Origin: a virus
Reading direction: 5' to 3' (one strand)
DNA: 20,732 bases
Virus record (IMG/VR): IMGVR_UViG_3300012147_000918
Location: 1-20,732 of that record
Shown: one piece after another, positions 15,315 to 20,732 of the stretch
Numbering within the stretch: position 1 is the first letter of the stretch
Layout of the letters: each line of letters starts with the position of its first letter
The notes under the pieces: generated by a model
Told to the model about the DNA's origin: nothing
Seen by the model: the letters and a program-made list of their open reading frames with translations, nothing else
The model's database searches: none
Program-made: the position numbers and the translations under genes

Positions 15315-15782
15315 ATGTACGGTCGAAAAACGCCGCTCAAATCTCATTGGGACCGGCCCGCATGGATTACCAGAATTTGCGCGAAGGAACTTCCCCGGCC
15401 ATTGTTCGCTACGCTTTCGGTCAACTGGTTTCCCGCCGAAATAACTAAGTCTGGCGCATCTTACAGTATCGAATTTCATAACATCGAAATTCGATGCCCG
15501 AATGAGGAAACGCGCACCGGCAAGATGCTTTTGTTGCACCAGATCGCTCATGTATTGTCGCCGGAAAAGGGGCCGCCGATTACCGGCGCTGGCCGAATTA
15601 CGCCGCATACGATCGAATGGCACAGCGTCGCCGCAACTCTGTTTGCGCGTTACCATGTTTATATGTTAGCTCGATACCGAGAATCCGCGGTCAGCACTTG
15701 CGATTATCTCGGAGATAGCAAAAAATATTATAATGTTTCCATAGACGATTTGGACGCACCGATTGATCTTACGGTCGATTAA
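15315..15782 (+). CDS. SprT-like zinc-motif protein with altered catalytic residue
   Basis: The product is 155 residues. ATG 15315 has AGGAG at 15303-15307, spaced 7 bases; an in-frame upstream ATG at 15279 lies inside the previous gene and is less likely. Residues 70-110 read LLLHQIAHVLSP, then PHTIEWHSVAATLFARY. This is the layout of small SprT/HExxH-type metallopeptidase-like proteins ('HE.aHv... HG..f...a..L..ry'). The catalytic Glu is Gln here (H75-Q76-I-A-H79; codon CAG). Candidate further zinc ligands are H98 and H103. With Gln at that position proteolysis is not expected, so binding or a structural role is more likely. The N-terminal 70 residues are unassigned. Confidence 0.65.
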   Translation: MYGRKTPLKSHWDRPAWITRICAKELPRPLFATLSVNWFPAEITKSGASYSIEFHNIEIRCPNEETRTGKMLLLHQIAHVLSPEKGPPITGAGRITPHTIEWHSVAATLFARYHVYMLARYRESAVSTCDYLGDSKKYYNVSIDDLDAPIDLTVD

Positions 15783-15845
15783 ATTAGGTTCATTTACCCA
15801 ATTTTAATTAGGCAATGCGCATATTCTCGATCGGCGGAATACTGT

Positions 15846-15874
15846 TTGATATCTTTTCCGAAGAAACGCATATG
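15846..15874 (+). promoter_or_regulatory. Weak candidate promoter in the 15783-15925 gap
   Basis: TTGATA (15846-15851, five of six matches) is followed after 17 bases by CATATG (15869-15874, three of six). The gap of 143 bases has no other supported gene. It does hold a good Shine-Dalgarno site (GAGGGAG, 15878-15884) before a 4-codon ORF at 15886-15900. Confidence 0.25.
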
Positions 15875-15925
15875 TAAGAGGGAGAATGAAAGAAGCATGA
15901 AATCAGTGTAAGTATCTTCTCACCA

Positions 15926-16231
15926 GTGATATTCGGAAGTAAGCCGAAAGAAAGAACCGAACAAATGTCGAAGGAAGTAATCGCAAAGTATGAGGCGGAA
16001 TCGCGCATGGGGATCAGGCAAGATCGGGTGATGAGCATCGCGAAGATGGGTACGGAAGTGTCCGAAGCGATTCTAGAACTTAGACAGAATCGAATGAATC
16101 GGATGTTAGAGGCAATCATCGGCGGTAACAAGATGCCGCAAATGTTTATAGACAAAGAGCGCCTAATGGTTGAGGAAGCGCGAGAGGCCGTCAAAATTTG
16201 CAAAGAACGCGAAGCAAATTCCGTTATCTAA
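15926..16231 (+). CDS. Small charged helical protein, start uncertain
   Basis: The product is 101 residues if it starts at GTG 15926, or 88 from ATG 15965. Neither has a clear ribosome-binding site. The frame is open back to 15890 and the extra residues (EISVSIFSPVIFGSKPKER) look like real protein. A good site and ATG at 15886 are one base out of frame, ending at TGA 15898-15900. The protein is highly charged and Met-rich and probably a coiled coil: VIAKYEAESRMGIRQDRVM, ILELRQNRMNRMLEAII, RLMVEEAREAVKICKERE. No family is recognised. The stop codon overlaps a copy of the 17-base repeat. Confidence 0.6.
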   Translation: MIFGSKPKERTEQMSKEVIAKYEAESRMGIRQDRVMSIAKMGTEVSEAILELRQNRMNRMLEAIIGGNKMPQMFIDKERLMVEEAREAVKICKEREANSVI

Positions 16232-16246
16232 TTGCGCCGCGTAATT
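16230..16246 (+). repeat. 17-base near-palindrome, copy 4
   Basis: AATTGCGCCGCGTAATT is identical to copy 5 and to the reverse of copy 1. It begins at the last two bases of the preceding stop codon and lies about 43 bases before the next start. Confidence 0.75.
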
Positions 16247-16289
16247 CGGCGGAGTAGAGTAGACAGACCAAACAAAGGGAGTCTAAGCG

Positions 16290-16784
16290 ATGCGGGTTAT
16301 CAATGAAAAACGAATCGAAGATCACAAGACATATTTCAGGTTCGACGACGGATCTAGAATGGAAGTTTCTTTCACTTGCTCCAAAGACGGCTCAGGCGGG
16401 CATCAACACCGGCACGACTTCAAACTATGGCCGAGCGCGGATGCGGAAACATTCGTCAAATTCTCGCAGGATGATCATCCCCAACACGCATCGGCGTTAC
16501 AGGATCATATGATTATAAACGCACTAGACAAGCGCGAGTGCGGCCCGGAGAACGATCCTGCTATCGATCCCGAAATGGCCGCAGCATTGAAGCAAGCTCG
16601 CGAGGATATGAGGGAAGCGATGCAAGCAATCGCCACCAGAATTGAAATGGAAGTCGCAAGCGCGAACAAAGCCAAACGCGCAACAACGGTCGCCGCAATT
16701 GTGTATCCGATCGCGTGTACCAGTTTCGCCGCGTCCGCAATAATTCTAATTATTATGCTATTCCAGCATCTTGGAGTAATTTGA
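16290..16784 (+). CDS. Hypothetical protein with C-terminal membrane anchor
   Basis: The product is 164 residues. ATG 16290 has GGGAG at 16277-16281, spaced 8 bases. The N-terminal 75 residues look like a small beta-rich soluble domain with a His-rich stretch (GGHQHRHDFKLW). Residues about 90-132 form a helix (MAAALKQAREDMREAMQAIA and onward). A hydrophobic segment at about 135-160 (VAAIVYPIACTSFAASAIIL, then IIMLF) is a single membrane span near the C-terminus. There is no signal peptide, so the soluble part would face the cytoplasm as a tail-anchored protein. No family is recognised. It is neither a holin (wrong topology) nor a clear spanin. It is one base from the next gene. Confidence 0.7.
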   Translation: MRVINEKRIEDHKTYFRFDDGSRMEVSFTCSKDGSGGHQHRHDFKLWPSADAETFVKFSQDDHPQHASALQDHMIINALDKRECGPENDPAIDPEMAAALKQAREDMREAMQAIATRIEMEVASANKAKRATTVAAIVYPIACTSFAASAIILIIMLFQHLGVI

Positions 16785-16785
16785 T

Positions 16786-17253
16786 ATGGAACTCCCGGAC
16801 GATATTACACACTTGGCGAACCGAATTTTGGAAGGCGGATATGCTAAGCGATCTGATATGTTCCGGCAGGTTTTCGTCGGACCCGTTATCGACGGGCAGG
16901 CACACGCATGGGATGTCACAAACTACCAAGCGCACGGTAAGTATAGCCGAGAAGCAGAAGATATAAATCAAACCGTATCGATCCGAGAATGGCAACAATT
17001 GCCACAAGCGACGAATGTTGATTTCGGATATGCTAGAGAAATTTGTTTGTTGCGAGCAAGGCCGGTTCTAGTTTTGAAATTCAAAGTTCCGGGCACCGGC
17101 GAAATCACTACAATTTTAGCAGACGGAAACCACCGGCTCGCCCGTGCCGCGATGCAAGGAATGAAATCGTTTCCGGCTCACCAATTAACATTAGAGCAAT
17201 CCGAAGTAATAAAGTTGCCTGATCATCTTGCCAACAATTTTTTAGAAGCGTAG
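16786..17253 (+). CDS. ParB/sulfiredoxin-like domain protein
   Basis: The product is 155 residues. ATG 16786 has GGAG at 16773-16776 and begins one base after the upstream stop. Residues 111-123 read LADGNHRLARAAM, with D113-G-N-H116-R117. This matches the D-G-x-H-R loop of the ParB/sulfiredoxin superfamily, which binds or cleaves nucleotides or DNA phosphates. It is preceded, as in that fold, by hydrophobic strands (PVLVLKFKVPG, EITTILA). The N-terminal 90 residues are not typical of partition ParB, and no helix-turn-helix is apparent. A stand-alone nuclease, ATPase-like or regulatory role is more likely than plasmid partition. The next gene follows within 50 bases. Confidence 0.6.
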   Translation: MELPDDITHLANRILEGGYAKRSDMFRQVFVGPVIDGQAHAWDVTNYQAHGKYSREAEDINQTVSIREWQQLPQATNVDFGYAREICLLRARPVLVLKFKVPGTGEITTILADGNHRLARAAMQGMKSFPAHQLTLEQSEVIKLPDHLANNFLEA

Positions 17254-17302
17254 AATGGGATTCAGTCTTTCCGATTCGAAACAAACAAACAAAGGCAGAG
17301 AA

Positions 17303-17641
17303 ATGGCACCAACTCAACTCCGCGACGGAACCCCGACAAACGATTACGCCGACGCGTATTTGATCGATACCATCATTGCATCGCGTGAAGAACTAAGAGT
17401 CGTCGGACCGCTGATCATCGGCTCAACTTATGATCCTACGCGAAAACTACTCGGACCAATCGGATTCGTGCATATGGATAATCTCGCGTTCGGGCATCCG
17501 ATGATCGAAATTGAAGTCATCGGCAACGAAGCGCATTACATTTACAGAGGAACGGCGATCGTATCAGACGGTCTGAATATAATCATGCCTTACACGGTTG
17601 AGGAAATCGAACAACTTCTAACAAACTGGAATCCTTCCTAA
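17303..17641 (+). CDS. Hypothetical protein
   Basis: The product is 112 residues from ATG 17303, which has AAAGG at 17291-17295 spaced 7 bases. An in-frame ATG at 17255 would add 16 polar residues but has only a weak site. The sequence alternates strands and turns: LIDTIIASREELRVVGPLII, KLLGPIGFVHMDNLAFGHPM, then EIEVIGNEAHYIYRGTAIVS and a final helix TVEEIEQLLTNW. I recognise no motif. The gene lies 8 bases before the SNF2 gene and is probably part of the same operon. Confidence 0.65.
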   Translation: MAPTQLRDGTPTNDYADAYLIDTIIASREELRVVGPLIIGSTYDPTRKLLGPIGFVHMDNLAFGHPMIEIEVIGNEAHYIYRGTAIVSDGLNIIMPYTVEEIEQLLTNWNPS

Positions 17642-17649
17642 AGATATAA

Positions 17650-19371
17650 TTGAAAATCGCGCTACCCAAATCCGACAAACACCTATCGTCCCGTCTCATT
17701 CGGATCGTACCCGATGAGGCGGGCGATCTTTTGCGTTTAACTAACATGCCATTTCCATTTCGGCAAGATGTTAGCACCGGCCATTTTTTCGTGCATATTA
17801 GTACGATTGAACGAATGATGAAAATAGGATGGATCAAAGGCGCGACGAAAGAAGCAAAGCAAGCAATCAGGCTATACGCAGAGGAAGCCGCTTTAACATT
17901 TCGTGCAAATATCGAAATGCAGGATAGCGACCAAAAAAGCGAATGGCTGAAACACTTAAACCCGAAACACTACAACCCGCTCCCATTTCAGATTGTCGGA
18001 ATGCAGAGGCTATATTCGCGATTCGTCAACTTCGGCAACGGTATTATACTCGGCGATGATGTCGGACTCGGAAAGACCATACAAGCAATCGGTATCATCG
18101 GGCGACTGCGAGCAGAGGGTAAATTGCGCCGCGTAATTGTCACAACAACTAGCGGCATGAAAAGTCAGTGGTCAGACGAAATAGCTAAGTTTTCTCGCCC
18201 GAAATTGCGAACAGCGACAGCAGACGGTAGCAGAGAAAAAAGAATCGAACGACTCGCATCGGATGCCGATGTTTATATCGTCAATCATGAAATGTTTCGG
18301 TTCGATCATTACGCTAAAGCAATCGACCGAATCATAGATAACGGAGTTGATCTTATTGTGATCGATGAATCTAGTTATGTAAAAAACTATGAGACAGTCA
18401 CACACAAAGCAATCTTCGATAGAGTCCAACGAATCAAGTGGGCGCTACCGCTCAATGCAACGGTAATCGAAAACAGCCTAGAAGATTTCTTCGCGCAGGT
18501 TAGATTGTGCGATCGGCACTTGCTCGGAAATCATGCCGGTTTCGATGCTCGATACATCGTTAGAGGGTACGCCGGACAAATCGTAAAATACAAAAACTTG
18601 AAGGAATTCCGGAAGCGGACCGCGATCACTATGTATCGTCGGACGCGCTCACAGGTTAGGCTACAGCTTCCACAAGTGATCGTGCAAGCCCGGCAGGTTT
18701 CGATGGGCACGGAGCAAGCAAGCGAATACAGGACCATCGTAGAGGCCGCAGTGAGCGAAAGAGGATCGGGCGCGATCAAGATGGCGAAGCTGGCGAAAGT
18801 ACAGCGGGCCGCGTACGCATCGGCATCGGGCCAATCGGCTAAGATCGATGATTTGATTGGGCTTCTAAACAGCGAACTTAAGGGCGAACGAATTGTAGTT
18901 TTTACCCGATTCAAAGAAATAGCGAAAGACGCATTTGATCGGTTGAAAGAGTACGCGCCGGCGTTGATCACCGGCGACACCGGACACGCGGCGCGAAACG
19001 ATACTCGCCGTCGGTTCGCTTCCCGGCACGGCGCAGGATCAATTCTAATCGGCACGGAAGCGATGGATAGAGGGCTAAACCTACAGGCCGCTGGCGTTAT
19101 CGTCAACTTAGATTTACCGTGGAACCCTGCCAAACTCCGGCAGCGAATAGGAAGAATTAACAGGGTAGGGCAAGAGCGCGAAAGCGTATTGGTAATCAAC
19201 TACATAGCGACGCATCCCAAAGGACCGACAATTGACGATTATATGATTAGTAAAATTCTTCCTAAGCGCGACTTATTCCGAGCGGTATTGAGTGACGACG
19301 ATACAGACGAAATCGGCACCGATACAACAAACCCGGATGCAGTTATGGAATATATTTCCGGCGTTCTTTAA
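17650..19371 (+). CDS. SNF2-type DNA helicase/translocase
   Basis: This 573-residue superfamily 2 ATPase probably moves along double-stranded DNA. After an N-terminal region of about 115 residues comes the SNF2 Q-like LPFQIVGMQRL and Walker A, GDDVGLGKT at 135-143 (K142). Motif II is DESS at 239-242 (IVIDESSYVKN), in place of DEAH. Motif III is LPLNATVIEN where LTGTPI is usual. The second RecA domain holds GERIVVFTRF, then GTEAMDRGLNLQAA and motif VI QRIGRINRVGQ from residue 498. The start is TTG 17650, 9 bases after the previous stop, with a weak site (AAAGA). Small SNF2 proteins are common in phage replication and recombination modules, and an exonuclease gene follows nearby. One 17-base repeat lies inside the gene. 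Confidence 0.9.
   Translation: MKIALPKSDKHLSSRLIRIVPDEAGDLLRLTNMPFPFRQDVSTGHFFVHISTIERMMKIGWIKGATKEAKQAIRLYAEEAALTFRANIEMQDSDQKSEWLKHLNPKHYNPLPFQIVGMQRLYSRFVNFGNGIILGDDVGLGKTIQAIGIIGRLRAEGKLRRVIVTTTSGMKSQWSDEIAKFSRPKLRTATADGSREKRIERLASDADVYIVNHEMFRFDHYAKAIDRIIDNGVDLIVIDESSYVKNYETVTHKAIFDRVQRIKWALPLNATVIENSLEDFFAQVRLCDRHLLGNHAGFDARYIVRGYAGQIVKYKNLKEFRKRTAITMYRRTRSQVRLQLPQVIVQARQVSMGTEQASEYRTIVEAAVSERGSGAIKMAKLAKVQRAAYASASGQSAKIDDLIGLLNSELKGERIVVFTRFKEIAKDAFDRLKEYAPALITGDTGHAARNDTRRRFASRHGAGSILIGTEAMDRGLNLQAAGVIVNLDLPWNPAKLRQRIGRINRVGQERESVLVINYIATHPKGPTIDDYMISKILPKRDLFRAVLSDDDTDEIGTDTTNPDAVMEYISGVL
18122..18138 (+). repeat. 17-base near-palindrome, copy 5
   Basis: AATTGCGCCGCGTAATT lies inside the SNF2 gene, between Walker A and motif Ia, reading Leu-Arg-Arg-Val-Ile in frame. 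It is identical to copy 4 and to the reverse of copy 1. Confidence 0.75.
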
Positions 19372-19403
19372 TCACAATTCATTCGGCGGAGTATTGTTTT
19401 AAC

Positions 19404-20270
19404 ATGGCACCAGATTATTCGTACATCAAAGAATCTTTCGCGGACCCGGATTTTCGACCGAACCGCGAAGCAGCTAAAAACATCTATCGCGACATAATTA
19501 AAAGCCATATTCTCACCGTGCAACCCGATCAGCATTGCATCGATCAGGAAATGATCGAATTGGTTATAGATTCGATGGATGTTAGCCAGTTTATTATATC
19601 GGAGCGCGGGCTATTTGCTAAGATTACGAGGCTTGAACAAAACCAAAACACGCATGAGATAAACCAGCTTGAAACTTTCATTGCATACCACAAACACTTT
19701 TTCATATGTTCAACTTTGAATCGGGTTCGACCCGATCTAGCAATGTTTCCGGTTCTCGGTTCGATCGTATACCATTGGCACGGTCGCGGCGATGAAGCCG
19801 TCTTTTTTAAAGCCGGTTCAAGCTACACCGATGAGGAAGCGCGCCCGGTTGTATGGTCGGAGTCAGCCGGAGCAAGATGGCAATGGACCGAAGAAGCCTC
19901 AAACAATGTTAAATCGTGTAGCATTAATCGCGAACCGTTCTACGATATAAATTCTAAAGTTCCTATTTCTATTGGGTGGGGATTCGGCGCTACAGATCCT
20001 ACAGAAAACCTAGAAGAACCATTGCGATTCGATACCGTTCTAAAAGATATCAGTAGAGTAAAAACAGAAAACAAAAGAATGAGTCATCTTGAATTGCCCG
20101 AAATTGCTATTCATCCGATGTTTCGTGGCATTTGCGGCATTCCCAAATTCAGAGCATCGGGCTCCGAAACATCGCGGGCGACGCGATGGAATACACCAAA
20201 CATGAAGAAAGATTATAAGCTATTCGGCCCGGATCGAATTAAAGCATATAAGCATTGGAGAGGCGAATAG
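19404..20270 (+). CDS. Hypothetical protein between helicase and exonuclease
   Basis: The product is 288 residues. ATG 19404 has GGAG at 19388-19391, spaced a rather long 12 bases. The N-terminal 95 residues are helical (REAAKNIYRDIIKSHIL, DQEMIELVIDSMDVSQFIIS, KITRLEQNQNTHEINQLETF). A Trp/aromatic-rich middle (IVYHWHGRGDEAVFFKAG, ESAGARWQWTEE) looks beta rich, and the basic C-terminus ends MKKDYKLFGPDRIKAYKHW. I recognise no family or catalytic motif. Its place in an operon with a helicase and a 5' exonuclease suggests a DNA-replication or DNA-repair role, from context only. Confidence 0.7.
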   Translation: MAPDYSYIKESFADPDFRPNREAAKNIYRDIIKSHILTVQPDQHCIDQEMIELVIDSMDVSQFIISERGLFAKITRLEQNQNTHEINQLETFIAYHKHFFICSTLNRVRPDLAMFPVLGSIVYHWHGRGDEAVFFKAGSSYTDEEARPVVWSESAGARWQWTEEASNNVKSCSINREPFYDINSKVPISIGWGFGATDPTENLEEPLRFDTVLKDISRVKTENKRMSHLELPEIAIHPMFRGICGIPKFRASGSETSRATRWNTPNMKKDYKLFGPDRIKAYKHWRGE

Positions 20271-20271
20271 T

Positions 20272-20732
20272 ATGGCACGCAATGAAGTTGTCGGATGGGA
20301 CGAAAGCATCAGCCGCAAAGAAAATCCTTACGGCGTGATTTCGGCCAAGCAATACAAAAAAGATTCATCGGTTCTTTTGATCGATGCCCGACTCATGAGT
20401 TACGCGGTATTTCATACGCGTAAACTAAGCACAAGTGGCGGCATTTGCACTTCGGTATTACATGGCATCATAGAGCAAGTGCAAGGTTTGTGCGACGCTG
20501 CTAATACTCGGCGATGGTGTTTGGTTTGGGATGGCTTGCCAAGTTACCGGCGCAGGATTTTCGCTGGTTACAAGATGAGGCAGGATCGCGACAGAACCCT
20601 AGAGGAAGCCGAGAACCATCGCCGACTGTTACGATCGATGGAAACCGCTAGGGAAGTCGGCGATCGATTAGGATGGCCCCAAGCCTGTTTGAGCGAAGTT
20701 GAGGCAGACGATTTGATCGGCGTTTTTTCACA
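20272..20732 (+). CDS. FEN-like 5'-3' exonuclease (3' end outside window)
   Basis: The first 153 residues are present. ATG 20272 begins one base after the upstream stop and has GGAGAGG at 20257-20263. The protein matches the 5' nuclease family (T5 D15, T4 RNase H, Pol I N-terminal domain), which removes RNA primers and flaps with two metal ions. Visible motifs are VLLIDARLM with D38, LVWDG with D87 followed by YRRRIFAGYK with basic residues at 93-103, and EVEADDLIG with E144, D146 and D147. These are the usual metal ligands. A 30-residue N-terminal extension before the first strand is unusual but not rare in phages. The remaining active-site Asp residues and helix-hairpin-helix would lie beyond the window. 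Confidence 0.87.
   Translation, partial: MARNEVVGWDESISRKENPYGVISAKQYKKDSSVLLIDARLMSYAVFHTRKLSTSGGICTSVLHGIIEQVQGLCDAANTRRWCLVWDGLPSYRRRIFAGYKMRQDRDRTLEEAENHRRLLRSMETAREVGDRLGWPQACLSEVEADDLIGVFS

Noticed and set aside
16786-17253. Plasmid-type partition ParB
   Set aside because: Only the D-G-N-H-R loop is shared; there is no helix-turn-helix, no ParA neighbour and no centromere-like array nearby.
18531-19199. 222-codon open frame on the - strand inside the SNF2 gene
   Set aside because: It is antisense to well-supported helicase motifs and its translation has no domain-like pattern.

Overview
This window appears to be part of the genome of a long-tailed double-stranded DNA phage (siphovirus type) or a prophage. 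Every gene I can support is on the + strand. Genes are packed with ATGA overlaps or gaps of a few bases, and the order is the usual one: major capsid protein, head-tail connectors, tail terminator, tail tube, tail chaperone pair with a frameshift, tape measure, tail tip. I see no integrase, repressor, lysis genes, tRNA, CRISPR array or insertion sequence. The host cannot be named from this sequence.

Region 1 (1-13972) is the structural module. It opens with the 3' part of a P22-type coat protein gene, followed by a hairpin terminator. Next come a DUF115/MptE-like Rossmann protein, an unrecognised protein, two head-tail connection proteins and a probable tail terminator. A consensus -35 box precedes the major tail tube gene, and a strong terminator follows it. 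The tail chaperone gene carries a -1 frameshift region whose hairpin encloses the stop codon. A 1371-residue tape measure gene and two tail-tip genes follow. The second tip protein ends in a glycine-rich stretch and a mucin-like Ser/Thr tract. The next gene overlaps it by 4 bases and encodes a glycosyltransferase that resembles animal polypeptide GalNAc-transferases. This pairing is the most interesting feature of the window, because it suggests the phage may O-glycosylate its own tail tip.

Region 2 (13973-14166) is a boundary: an inverted repeat, short direct repeats, a perfect Rho-independent terminator and a likely new promoter.

Region 3 (14167-20732) holds small, mostly unrecognised genes. 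They include an SprT-like protein whose catalytic Glu is Gln, a C-terminally membrane-anchored protein and a ParB/sulfiredoxin-like protein. These lead into a DNA-metabolism module with an SNF2-type helicase/translocase, an unknown 288-residue protein, and the first 153 residues of a FEN-like 5'-3' exonuclease cut by the window end.

A 17-base near-palindrome, AATTGCGCCGCGNAATT, occurs five times on one strand or the other (from 1122, 4888, 14049, 16230 and 18122). Copies differ only at one position. It lies both between and inside genes and looks like a phage-wide DNA signal.
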